From Actinoplanes sp. TBRC 11911 (lineage in GTDB: Bacteria; Actinomycetota; Actinomycetes; Mycobacteriales; Micromonosporaceae): a stretch of DNA of 64,000 bases. Both the position numbers and the translations under genes were made by a program. Of this stretch, positions 9,055-17,212 are shown one piece after another. The stretch's first letter is position 1, and every line of letters starts with the position of its first letter. A model generated the notes under the pieces. That model had not been told where the DNA came from. It saw only the letters and a list, made by a program, of their open reading frames with translations, and did no database searches. Where the stretch lies: positions 62,001 through 126,000 of the forward strand of contig NZ_JABBNC010000008.1 in the NCBI RefSeq assembly GCF_012933445.1. Reading direction: 5' to 3'.

Positions 9055-9590
9055 ATCGCCCGAGTAAGTCCTAACCGTGGTGGTAGGCGGCGAGTGACCT
9101 GTGGCCGGTGGCGTGGTGGTGCCGGAGCTGAGGCGCTGTGGCGATCCGTTCCTGGCCGGGCGGTCCCGCTATGTGGACGCCGCGGTCACATCGTGGATTT
9201 TTGTGAACCTTGGAGAGTTGTGCCCACATACGAGCCATAACTCTCCAAGGTTCACATTCGGCCGGAGAAAGCTGTCGGGCGAAAGCCTCGTTACGTGACA
9301 AAGACACACTCTACAATGGACGTCGGTCTCATATCGCGGACGGTAGGTCCCATGATGCGGGCGCGGGTCTCAGCAGGTGGTCGCCCATCTCACGGAATCG
9401 AAGCGCCGCGCGCCGAGCCCACCTGTCCAGCGGCCCAGCCGATCCGATAAATCTCGGGAAATGTCGGATATGCGAGAGGGCTGGCGGACGGACGGTGATT
9501 AGATCGCTGACTCGCCTACGGCCACTGACTCGGCTCAGGACCTACTCGTCTGGACCGACTTCCGCTGCGACGGTTCATGATTGCCGGGTG
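9055..9590. other. Gene-free stretch holding repeat copy A
   Basis: No protein gene is supported. Reading frames run through the stretch in continuity with the next gene, but they cross the repeat element and their translation resembles no protein. It contains repeat element copy A (about 9185-9475), described separately. The ~110 bases before the next start (9480-9590) presumably hold its promoter. Confidence 0.6.
9185..9475 (+). repeat. Dispersed structured repeat, copy A
   Basis: Begins near CATCGTGG and a T-run. It has a perfect 17-base inverted repeat, GTGAACCTTGGAGAGTT at 9203-9219 and its complement at 9239-9255, enclosing the 19-base loop GTGCCCACATACGAGCCAT. About 170 bases of shared sequence follow, ending in a second hairpin with arms TCCGA (9443-9447) and TCGGA (9464-9468). 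Related copies lie at 26647-26940 (opposite strand) and about 56750-56960. No open reading frame is conserved between copies (copy C has an in-frame stop). It could be a non-autonomous mobile element, a remnant of an insertion sequence end or a structured RNA. Confidence 0.8.
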
Positions 9591-10652
9591 ATGGTGTTGT
9601 TCGACGCGGCCGTTCCGGTCCACTACGGCTTCATTTTCCTGTCCGGCGACGAGGATCAGCCCGATCTCATCGACGCGCGGGCCGGGCAGCGCAACGGGTT
9701 GTGCGGTGCGAACGCCGCCGGAGTGCTGTCCATGGTCACCGGCCTGCACACCGGCCGGGTCCCGTTCGTCGTCGAGTGGCACGACACCGAGCCCGTCCTC
9801 GGCGACGAATGGGAAGACGTCGTGGAGGTGCCCTTCCAGCCCGCCCAGCCCGACCTGTTTCTCTCGTCGTTCCAACACTTCTTCCCCGTACGCCTCCCCA
9901 CCGTCACCGCCGTGCGAGCCCGATACTGCGCGACCGCCATGGACGCGGCGCGCAAAGCCGACACCGTCCTCGCCGAGCAGGCGACCATCGACCGATACCT
10001 GCTGGCGTTGTGGCCCGCCGCGCCCGCCCCCGACGCCATCGTGCGGCTGACCAGCGAAGCGGCGCAGTCTTGGCATCACGTGGCGCAGACCCGGCGGCGT
10101 CGTCCGGCGGCCGTCGAGCCACCGCCGGTCGAGGAGGCGGTCGAGACATACGACAACGTTGCGGCCTGGGGCGGCCGCCCTCCGTCCGAACGGCTCCGCG
10201 GATTGGGCGGCAACGTGCGCGGTGTCGCCCGGAACCACCGTGACCTGCTGGATGTCTTCGAGTCCTGGGACGCCGACGTCCAGCGCGATGCCGCCCGCTG
10301 GCTGGCCCGGCGCGCCTTCGAGGTCGCCGGCCTCGACCGGCTCGACTGGGCCCGGGCCGCCCTGGACGCTCTCGATCGGGGACTCCCGCTGCCCACCCCG
10401 TTCACCTCGCCGCAGGACGTGTTCAAGCTGGTCAGACCAGGTGGAAAGAAAATCGGTGTCGTCGAGGTGAGTGCGGGCGCCGCGACGCCCGCCCGACCGA
10501 TCCATCGGCCTTCGTTCGCCGTGCCGGCCATCTTCAGCGCCGCCGATCCCGACCCGCTTCAGGCGTTGGTCGACACGTTCAGGCACGCCGAGGCCACGTT
10601 TAACGAGCAGAGCGCCGAACTGCTCACCGAGCTCCGGCAGCGATACCGCTGA
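9591..10652 (+). CDS. Hypothetical protein
   Basis: 353 residues from ATG 9591; GTG 9588 directly before it is also possible. The frame is open back to 9210, but that part is the repeat element. The N-terminal ~125 residues (FDAAVPVHYGFIFLSGDED, then VVEWHDTEPVLGDEWEDVVEV, then VRARYCATAMDAAR) resemble a beta-rich module recurring in actinobacterial hypothetical proteins. The middle (residues ~210-290) is helical and charged, and the end is a helix rich in Glu and Arg. No catalytic motif, signal peptide or membrane segment. I do not recognise a function. Confidence 0.7.
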   Translation: MVLFDAAVPVHYGFIFLSGDEDQPDLIDARAGQRNGLCGANAAGVLSMVTGLHTGRVPFVVEWHDTEPVLGDEWEDVVEVPFQPAQPDLFLSSFQHFFPVRLPTVTAVRARYCATAMDAARKADTVLAEQATIDRYLLALWPAAPAPDAIVRLTSEAAQSWHHVAQTRRRRPAAVEPPPVEEAVETYDNVAAWGGRPPSERLRGLGGNVRGVARNHRDLLDVFESWDADVQRDAARWLARRAFEVAGLDRLDWARAALDALDRGLPLPTPFTSPQDVFKLVRPGGKKIGVVEVSAGAATPARPIHRPSFAVPAIFSAADPDPLQALVDTFRHAEATFNEQSAELLTELRQRYR

Positions 10653-10807
10653 CCGCGAGCGATCATCGGCCGGTGACCGTCATCGACCTTGACAAGGCCC
10701 CTGAGCGGCGCACCCGGACGCGCCGCCCTCGCCGCCCCCGGTGGCGGCCTCTCACGCGAACTCCCTGGAGGCGCTTCGGGGCAAAACTGCCCACGGTGGG
10801 TGGCCCC

Positions 10808-11824
10808 TCAGCCGAGCGGGTATGGCGACTGAGCCCACGGCGGGCGGGCCGCGGGCTCGATCGACGCGACCCATTTGACCCACCAGAAGCCCCGCCGCCC
10901 CGGAGCGACGATGCGCGCCGGAAACCCGTGACCGTACGTGAGCGGGGCACCGCCCACCGCGGTCGCGAGCCAGACGTCGTCGAGGGTGTCCAGGCCGAAC
11001 CAGCGCGCGTACCCGGTGGTCGAGCTGATCTCGACGCTTCGGCTGCCGGTCAGCGCGACGCCCGCGTGGCTCAGCAGGCTGCTCAGGCGGATGCCGTCCC
11101 ATTGCTGGGTGCTGTACCACCCGCTGGTGCAGTCCAAGGTGGCGGTGAAACGCTCGTGCTGCAGGGCCCGGACGGCGGCCAGGTCGTACTTGGTCTTACC
11201 AACGCGCAGCGTCCACTGTGCTGGGTCGACGCGCTGGACGCCGTCGTCGAACCAGGAGGTGACCTCGAGCGCCGGCTTGGGCACCGAGCCCGTGAAGCGA
11301 CGGCGCGTAGCACCCCACGAATCCCACGCGGCGGTCGTCACGGCGGCACCGGCGGCTAGCACGGTCAAGCGCAGCAAGGCACGGCGGTCGACGTCGGCGG
11401 ACCGAGGGCGTACGGCGTGACCCACGAAATGCGCGGTGAGCGCAAGCAAGGCGCCGACCGCGGCACCCACGTGGATCTGCATGAGGGTGAGCGGGCCGAC
11501 GAACTCGACGCGGCCGGTCGAGTGGAGCAGGCCGCTGCCGATGGTGATCAGCACGAACCCGAGCAGGCTGAGCGACAACGCCTTCATCGGCCGGCCTCGG
11601 CGGGGCCTGCGCAGTCCCCGGCGAATCACCACATACTTCCACGGCGCCAGGAGGAGGATCGCGAGCGCGACGGCGGCATGTAACTGGATCAGGTCGAGCC
11701 ACCAGTTCACCCCGATGGTGTTGGCGGCGAGGCCGGTGAGCGCGCCGAGCGACAACAGCAGGCCGAGCACGAGATCGACGCGCCGCCCGGCCCGCCGGCT
11801 CCGGAGAAGAGCGCGAACCTGCAC
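10808..11824 (-). CDS. Membrane-anchored molybdopterin-dependent oxidoreductase
   Basis: 338 residues. The N-terminal half has four membrane helices (about 17-37, 45-62, 82-100, 113-133) with histidines (H49, H118, H132, H136) suited to heme binding, like a small YedZ/cytochrome b module. A Tat-like RR segment (DRRALLRLTVLAAGA, about 146-160) is followed by a sulfite-oxidase-fold molybdopterin domain; Cys232 in LDCTSGW is the expected molybdenum ligand. The architecture suggests a fused YedYZ-like oxidoreductase facing outward. The GTG start at 11824 has no clear ribosome site. The electron donor and substrate are unknown. Confidence 0.82.
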   Translation of the reverse strand: MQVRALLRSRRAGRRVDLVLGLLLSLGALTGLAANTIGVNWWLDLIQLHAAVALAILLLAPWKYVVIRRGLRRPRRGRPMKALSLSLLGFVLITIGSGLLHSTGRVEFVGPLTLMQIHVGAAVGALLALTAHFVGHAVRPRSADVDRRALLRLTVLAAGAAVTTAAWDSWGATRRRFTGSVPKPALEVTSWFDDGVQRVDPAQWTLRVGKTKYDLAAVRALQHERFTATLDCTSGWYSTQQWDGIRLSSLLSHAGVALTGSRSVEISSTTGYARWFGLDTLDDVWLATAVGGAPLTYGHGFPARIVAPGRRGFWWVKWVASIEPAARPPWAQSPYPLG

Positions 11825-11870
11825 AGGCCAAACGCTAGACCAGTCATGCGCCGCGCACGAGGCGCCCCGA

Positions 11871-12518
11871 ATGTGTGATGGTTACCGGGTGGCCCAGCCG
11901 ATTCTGCGAACGCCTCGCCTGCTCCTGATCCCCCTGGCCGATCGGCATTTCGAGCTGGAGGTTCAGCTCGACTCCGACCCCGAGGTGCTGCGCTACATCT
12001 GGGGCCGGGCGCTGGAGAGGGATGAGGTGCTCACCTCGCACACGTCGCGCATGGCCCGGGCCGCACAGGTGGACGGCCTCGGCTATTGGATCGCGTTCGG
12101 CGCACGGCACGACGCAGCGGCACCCGAGCGCGCACGGCACGGCACGGCGGCACCCGAGCGCGAGGAGGACGGCGAGTTCGTCGGGCTCATGATGCTCCCA
12201 CCGGCGCACGGCCCCGACCAGCCCGACGACCCCGAGGTCAGCGACCTGGGCTACCGCCTCCTCCGCCGTCATTGGCGGCAGGGCTTAGCCAGCGAAGCGG
12301 CACGTGAACTGCTGCGGCACGCCTTCGAGACCATCGGCCAGAGCCGGGTCATCGCCCAGACCATGGCGGTCAATCGCGGCTCGCGGGGCGTCATGGAGGC
12401 GATCGGTATGCGCTATGTCCGCACGTTTCATTCGTCATGGAACGACCCGCTTCCCGACGCCGAACTGGGCGAGGTCGAATACGAGATGACCAGGGCGATG
12501 TGGGCCGGGCCCCGATGA
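11871..12518 (+). CDS. GNAT family N-acetyltransferase
   Basis: 215 residues of the RimJ/RimL-like GNAT type: TPRLLLIPLADRHFE at the N-terminus, the acetyl-CoA loop LLRRHWRQGLASEAARELL and the C-terminal VNRGSRGVMEAIGMRYV. ATG 11871 is chosen because GAGG lies about 9 bases upstream; GTG 11889 is possible. Odd point: an in-frame 30-base tandem duplication at 12101-12160 encodes ARHDAAAPER then ARHGTAAPER inside a surface loop. The acyl acceptor is unknown. Confidence 0.85.
   Translation: MCDGYRVAQPILRTPRLLLIPLADRHFELEVQLDSDPEVLRYIWGRALERDEVLTSHTSRMARAAQVDGLGYWIAFGARHDAAAPERARHGTAAPEREEDGEFVGLMMLPPAHGPDQPDDPEVSDLGYRLLRRHWRQGLASEAARELLRHAFETIGQSRVIAQTMAVNRGSRGVMEAIGMRYVRTFHSSWNDPLPDAELGEVEYEMTRAMWAGPR
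12101..12160 (+). repeat. 30-base in-frame tandem duplication in the GNAT gene
   Basis: Two adjacent 30-base units (12101-12130 and 12131-12160) match at 27 positions and code for two ten-residue blocks ending in APER. They lie between the N-terminal part and the QEDG-like core of the acetyltransferase, likely in a loop. The high identity suggests a recent slippage or unequal-exchange event. Confidence 0.85.
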
Positions 12519-12528
12519 GGCCCGGCCG
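12504..12528. terminator. Hairpin between convergent genes
   Basis: GGCCGGGCC (12504-12512) and its complement (12520-12528) form a 9-pair GC stem with a 7-base loop. It lies across the stop of the acetyltransferase gene (12516-12518) and just before the convergent peptidase stop (12537). No T-run follows on either strand, so it is only a likely bidirectional 3' end. Confidence 0.5.
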
Positions 12529-12536
12529 CATCGGCG

Positions 12537-14336
12537 TCAGCTCAGTTTCATGACGACCTTCGACGAGCCGGGGTCGATTTTCACGACGGTTCCGGCCGGG
12601 TAGCGCAGCGTGTGGTCGCGTTCGGTCGAGATGACCACGATGCCGATCCGGTGGCCGGCCGCGAACACGTGGTCATTGGGCTGCAGGTTCCAGTTGAACG
12701 TGTACGAGCGGCCCGCCTTGATCGGTGTCGTGCGCGACAGCGAAACCCGGTTCCGCACGTCCAGCCAGCCCTTGGTGACGATTTCGTACGGGGTTTCCGC
12801 CGTCACGTATTGACGCTGGTTGAAGCACCCCGGGTCGCCGGTGATGCCCGGCCCGATGCAATCCTGCGTGGCCAGCGTGCGCGTTCCCGCGTAGCGCGTC
12901 GCCGTCCCGTAGTCCACCAGCATCGCCGTCAGATAGGGGGAATCGCCGTCCAGTGACGCCCGCACCGTGACGTCGATACCGCCGGACAGCCGGGTCTCCT
13001 TTTTCAGCGGCGCGGTCTGATAGACGAAACGGTTCGGATCGGCCACGTCGGGGCTTTCGGCCAGCGACGACGCCGTACGGGCCGGGTTGTCCACGAATGT
13101 CTGCGCGGGACCGTGCCCGAGCCTCAACGTCGTGGTGCGGGCCTGCGGAACCGGCCAGTTCGACGAGGTCACCCACTGGTTCGGGGCGACCTCCACATCC
13201 GCCGTCGGCTCCCGCATGACCCCGTTGTCGATGCCGTACAGCCAGTAGTCGAACCAGCGGTGCAGCGTGTCGAGCCAGACGTCGCGGCGCAGGTTGAACG
13301 GGTCGGCGTGCTCACCCTGGTGCAGCCAGATCTTGCGGGGCACGTGGTTCTTCGCCAGCGCGTCCCACCACTGACCCATCTGCTGGGTGCGCACATTGTC
13401 GTCGTGCAGGCCGTGCACCAGGAAGACGCTCGCCTTCACCTTGTCGGCGTCGTGCAAATAGGAACGCTCGTCCCAGAAGGCGCTGTAATCGCCGGTTTCC
13501 CGGTCCTGTTCACGCTCTATCGTCGCCATCACATCGGCGCACACTTCCGGATTCTGCCGGGTGAGCACGGCCTTCGCGAGAACGTCGAGATCCTCACCCT
13601 GGAATCCGCCGGGCGCGACCACCCCGCCATTCGCGCGGTAATAGTCGTACCAGCTGGAAATCGCGGCGATCGGCACGATCGTGTCCAGACCCCGTACGCC
13701 GGTGGCGGCCACCGCATTCGGCAGGGTGCCGTTGTACGAGACACCGATCATTCCGGTGTGCCCGGTCGACCATTTCGCTTTGGCCGGAGCACCCGCCGCG
13801 TCGAATCCGGGGGCGCGGCCGTTCAGCCAGTCGACGACCGCTTTCATGCCGAGCGTCTCGTTGCGGCCGCCGGAGGTCGGGCAGCCGGTCGAGCCGCCGG
13901 TGCCGAGGCTGTCCGCGAAGACGACGGCGTAGCCGCGCGGCACGAAATAGTTGTCGAGATAGCCGGAGAAAGTGATCGTCTCGTCGGCCCGGTTCGTGGC
14001 CGCGGACCGCAGCGCCGAGGCACCGTCGCGGTCGATGTCGGTGTGGTTCGGCACGTCGTTCAGGCCCGCGTAGTACGGGCTGGGCTGGAAGATGATCGGT
14101 ACGCGCTTGGTGGTGGCGGGCCGGATGATCCGGACGGCGACCCGGTCGGGCTGACCGTCGGAGTCGCTGTCGACCGGGGTCTGCACCCAGACCTGCTCCC
14201 GGATGGCGGACGCGTAATCGTAGACGGGTTGAGTGCCTTTGTCGGGCTTGGGCACCGCGGTGGCGGCGGCCGGCACGGAGGTGACCGTGCCCGCCGCGAT
14301 CACGCCGGCGGCAAGAATCCGCAATGCGATTCGCAT
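12537..14336 (-). CDS. Secreted Xaa-Pro dipeptidyl-peptidase (S15/CocE family)
   Basis: About 599 residues. A signal peptide (MRIALRILAAGVIAAGTVTSVPAAATA) is followed by an alpha/beta-hydrolase core. The nucleophile elbow is GVSYNGTLP; the acid is probably within LVHGLHDDNV and the histidine in HQGEHADPF. The C-terminal ~200 residues form the jelly-roll domain of X-Pro dipeptidyl-peptidases and CocE-like esterases. It should release X-Pro dipeptides or hydrolyse acyl esters outside the cell. ATG 14336 is preferred; GTG 14342 two codons upstream is possible. It is divergent from the TIR-NTPase gene, with about 110 bases between starts. Confidence 0.88.
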   Translation of the reverse strand: MRIALRILAAGVIAAGTVTSVPAAATAVPKPDKGTQPVYDYASAIREQVWVQTPVDSDSDGQPDRVAVRIIRPATTKRVPIIFQPSPYYAGLNDVPNHTDIDRDGASALRSAATNRADETITFSGYLDNYFVPRGYAVVFADSLGTGGSTGCPTSGGRNETLGMKAVVDWLNGRAPGFDAAGAPAKAKWSTGHTGMIGVSYNGTLPNAVAATGVRGLDTIVPIAAISSWYDYYRANGGVVAPGGFQGEDLDVLAKAVLTRQNPEVCADVMATIEREQDRETGDYSAFWDERSYLHDADKVKASVFLVHGLHDDNVRTQQMGQWWDALAKNHVPRKIWLHQGEHADPFNLRRDVWLDTLHRWFDYWLYGIDNGVMREPTADVEVAPNQWVTSSNWPVPQARTTTLRLGHGPAQTFVDNPARTASSLAESPDVADPNRFVYQTAPLKKETRLSGGIDVTVRASLDGDSPYLTAMLVDYGTATRYAGTRTLATQDCIGPGITGDPGCFNQRQYVTAETPYEIVTKGWLDVRNRVSLSRTTPIKAGRSYTFNWNLQPNDHVFAAGHRIGIVVISTERDHTLRYPAGTVVKIDPGSSKVVMKLS

Positions 14337-14445
14337 CCGCACACAGTATCGTCAATCTTCGATGCCAAGGGCCCGCTTCGGGCAACTAGCCGACAGAGAT
14401 TCGCACTGTCGGGCACTGATGACCGTCGACCTCCGCCGGTAGCAT

Positions 14446-15588
14446 GTGGTCGTGGCTCGCGACGTCCCTGACCGATTCGCCGTGGCGTTCTCACTTGCGG
14501 GAGAGCAACGACAAATCGTGCTCGCGATCGCTCAGGAGGTCGAGGACATCCTGGGCCGATCCGCCGTGTTCTACGACGATTGGTATGCACACTGGATCGC
14601 CGGCCAAGACTCCGATCTGCTGCTGCAGAGCATCTATGCGCAACAGGCCGACCTCGTCGTGGTCTGCGTGTCCGAGGCCTACGGCGACAAGCCGTGGACG
14701 CGCACCGAGCACCGGGCGGTGCGCGCCCGGCTCCAGCAGGGGGGCACGGCGCGGGATCGTCTCGGGGTCCTGCCGATCCGGGTCGGCGACGGTGAGGTCG
14801 AGGGCGTCCTGTTCAACCAGATCGTGCCGGACGTCCGCGGCATGACGCCGGCCGAGGCGGCCGAGCTCATCGTCGCGCGCCTCAATCTCGCCCGGGGGAC
14901 CGCCGGTGACGTGAAACCGGCCGTCGCGCAATGGCCGGACGACGCCCCCGAGTTGCATTGGCCGATGGCCGATCACAGCGCGGCCCGGGCGGCTTTCGCG
15001 CGGCTGTTGTGCGAGGGAAGCACCGAGCGCGCGTTGCTCGTGCGCGGCGTGTCGGAGACCGGCAAGTCACACATGTCCAAGCAGATGGTCCGCAATGCCG
15101 GGCTCCTGCCGGGCGTGATCTCGGGACGGTTCGACTTCAAAGGCACCACCAACATCGGCATCGAGGCCTTCGCGCAGCCGCTGGGGATCGAGGAGCCGGC
15201 CGGCCGGTCGTTGAACGAACAGCTCGCCGCGATCTTCACCGAGCTGCGCCGCCGCGCACAGCCGACCCTGCTGGTCTTCGACACGTACGAGGCCGCCGCC
15301 GGCGAGGTGAAGGATCGGATCGAGAGCGTCCTGCTGCCCCAGCTCGTCGCGGCCCGGTGGCTACGCGTCGTCATCACCGGCCAGTCCGTGCCCAAGCGTG
15401 GCGGGTCCACATGGGAATCCGTCGCGGCGGGCACGCTCACCCTGCAGCTGCCCGCGCCGGAGGACTGGCTGGCGTACGGCCGGGCCAACCGCGACGAGCT
15501 GCTGACCCTCGAGTTCGTGACGCAGGTCCACCAGCTCGGCGAGGGACGCGCGAGTGTGCTCGCCAGCCTGCTGGGTCCGAGGTCCTGA
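14446..15588 (+). CDS. TIR-like domain plus P-loop NTPase (N-terminal half of a split STAND-type protein)
   Basis: 380 residues. Residues ~10-130 form a TIR/SEFIR-like domain: DRFAVAFSLAGEQR, VFYDDWYAHWIAGQDSDLLL, ADLVVVCVSEAYG and KPWTRTEHRAV. Residues ~165-375 are a P-loop ATPase with Walker A GVSETGKS (201-208), Walker B TLLVFD (274-279) and a sensor-like VVITGQ. The protein stops just where a STAND NTPase would continue into its winged helix. That part is encoded by the next gene, 22 bases downstream with its own ribosome site. By-eye alignment to SARM1-type TIRs puts Ser56 at the catalytic glutamate position, so NADase activity is doubtful. Start GTG 14446 or GTG 14452, with a weak ribosome site. 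Possibly a defence or signalling protein. Confidence 0.75.
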   Translation: MVVARDVPDRFAVAFSLAGEQRQIVLAIAQEVEDILGRSAVFYDDWYAHWIAGQDSDLLLQSIYAQQADLVVVCVSEAYGDKPWTRTEHRAVRARLQQGGTARDRLGVLPIRVGDGEVEGVLFNQIVPDVRGMTPAEAAELIVARLNLARGTAGDVKPAVAQWPDDAPELHWPMADHSAARAAFARLLCEGSTERALLVRGVSETGKSHMSKQMVRNAGLLPGVISGRFDFKGTTNIGIEAFAQPLGIEEPAGRSLNEQLAAIFTELRRRAQPTLLVFDTYEAAAGEVKDRIESVLLPQLVAARWLRVVITGQSVPKRGGSTWESVAAGTLTLQLPAPEDWLAYGRANRDELLTLEFVTQVHQLGEGRASVLASLLGPRS

Positions 15589-15610
15589 CCGATGATCGGG
15601 AGGCCCGGCG

Positions 15611-17212
15611 TTGGACAGCGATGACCAGCTCCGGCTGATCCGGGACGCCCGTGGTGACCGCGCCCTTCTCGCCCTGGCCACGGTGGATCTGACCTTTCCC
15701 GGCCTGCCCGCCGCGGACCGTGCGGCGCTTCGGTCGGCGCTGGCCGCGGCGGCCGTCCCGCATTGGTGTGACGCGGCCGTCCTGACCGCGCTGACCGGCT
15801 CGGACGACCGGGGTTCCGGCTGGTGGGCCCGGCTCCAGAAGGTGCCGGTCGTCGAGCCGTTCCCGGCGCGCGGAGCCGACGCCGGAAACGTGCACGAGGC
15901 CAGCCGGCTCGCCGTCCGCAAGCATCTGGCCGAGAAACAGCGGGACAGGTTCGTGGAGCTGAGTTCCCGGGCGGCACGCCTGTTCGAGGCCGACGACCGG
16001 CCCAGCGGCCGCATCGAGTGGGTCTACCACCTGATGGTGGCCGACCCGGAGCGCGGCACGGACGAGGTGGAGGCTCTGGGGCGGTCGTTGTGGCTCACGG
16101 CGCGCCACGAAGACCTCGCGGCACTCACCGCGGCGATGGCGGAGCTCGACGTTTCCGAGGTGCTCAGCGGACGCGCGTCGGTGCAGGCTCGTCTCATCGT
16201 GGCCCAACGTCGTGCGTACCTCGCGGGCGCCACCAGCATCGGTGAGCTGGGGGATGAGCTTCTCCGCGCGGCCGAGGCAACCGGCGATGCCCGGCTCACC
16301 GGGGACGCGTATTCGCTGGTCGGTGATGTGGCGCGGGCCCGCGGCGACCTGCCGGCCGCGGAATGGGCCCATCGCCAGGACCTGGCCATCTCGCAACGGC
16401 TGGCCGACCTGAATCCCACCGACGCGAGCCGGCAACAGGACCTCGGGCAGGTCCACTTGATGGTCGGTGATGTCGCCAAAGCGCGCGGCAACCTCACGGC
16501 AGCGGAACAGGCGTACGCGCGGTGCCGCGACATCGCGCAACGGCTGGCCGACGGCGATCCCGCCAACCTGGCCTCGCAGCATGACCTCGCGGTGGCGCAC
16601 AGCCGGCTCGGCGACGTGGCGGACGCGCGCAACGACCTGGCCGCCGCGGAACAGGCCTACACGCGGTACCGGGCGATCTTCCACCGGCTGAGCGAGCTCG
16701 ATCCGGCCAACACCAACTGGCAGCGCGAACTCGCCGTGGCGTACACGCAGGTCGGTGATGTGGCTTCGGCGCGCGGCGACCTGGCGGCGGCGGACGAGGC
16801 GTACCGCCAGGACCTGGCCATCTCGCAACGGCTGGCCGACCTGGATCCCACCAACACGGGCTGGCAGCGGGACCTCGCGATCACGCTGGGCCGACTCGGC
16901 GGCGTGGCCCTCAAACGCGGCGACCTCCCGGCGGCCGCACAGGCGTACGGGCAATTCCAGGCCATCACGCAGCGGCTCGCCACGCGCGATCCCACCAACA
17001 CCGACTGGCAGTGGGATCTCGCGATCGCGACCTACCGGCTCGGCACCGTGGCGCGGGAGCAGGGTGACCAGGCGGCCGCGGAGCAGGCGTTCCGGCGGTA
17101 CCAGGCCATGATCCACGGGCTGGTCGAGCTGGACGCCTCCAACACCGCCTGGCAGCGGGAGCTGACGTTCGCGGACTCGCTCGTCGCCGACATCACGGGC
17201 GACACCGGCTAG
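15611..17212 (+). CDS. Winged-helix plus TPR repeat protein (C-terminal half of a split STAND-type protein)
   Basis: 533 residues starting at TTG 15611, supported by GGGAGG at 15598-15603; an in-frame stop at 15593-15595 excludes a longer form. The N-terminal ~120 residues resemble the winged-helix region following STAND ATPase domains. From about residue 235 there are six 48-residue repeats, each with (V/L)GDVAxxRGDLxAAExAY, then a helix and LxxxDPxNxxWQRDLA, as in TPR sensor arrays. With the TIR-NTPase gene 22 bases upstream it makes an effector-ATPase-sensor set divided over two polypeptides. The stop TAG overlaps the convergent TrpB2 stop by 4 bases. Confidence 0.75.
   Translation: MDSDDQLRLIRDARGDRALLALATVDLTFPGLPAADRAALRSALAAAAVPHWCDAAVLTALTGSDDRGSGWWARLQKVPVVEPFPARGADAGNVHEASRLAVRKHLAEKQRDRFVELSSRAARLFEADDRPSGRIEWVYHLMVADPERGTDEVEALGRSLWLTARHEDLAALTAAMAELDVSEVLSGRASVQARLIVAQRRAYLAGATSIGELGDELLRAAEATGDARLTGDAYSLVGDVARARGDLPAAEWAHRQDLAISQRLADLNPTDASRQQDLGQVHLMVGDVAKARGNLTAAEQAYARCRDIAQRLADGDPANLASQHDLAVAHSRLGDVADARNDLAAAEQAYTRYRAIFHRLSELDPANTNWQRELAVAYTQVGDVASARGDLAAADEAYRQDLAISQRLADLDPTNTGWQRDLAITLGRLGGVALKRGDLPAAAQAYGQFQAITQRLATRDPTNTDWQWDLAIATYRLGTVAREQGDQAAAEQAFRRYQAMIHGLVELDASNTAWQRELTFADSLVADITGDTG

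Noticed and set aside
9210-9590. N-terminal extension of the hypothetical protein at 9591-10652
   Set aside because: The extension lies within the dispersed repeat. The corresponding frame has a stop in copy C and is not attached to a gene in copy B, so it is unlikely to be translated as part of this protein.
10673-11359. 228-codon plus-strand frame after the hypothetical gene
   Set aside because: Arg/Pro-rich translation antisense to the molybdopterin oxidoreductase; no recognisable protein features.
15586-15611. Sequencing frameshift joining the TIR-NTPase and TPR genes
   Set aside because: The second gene has a well-placed GGGAGG before its TTG, and both frames have stops between the two genes, so a single-base error would not join them.
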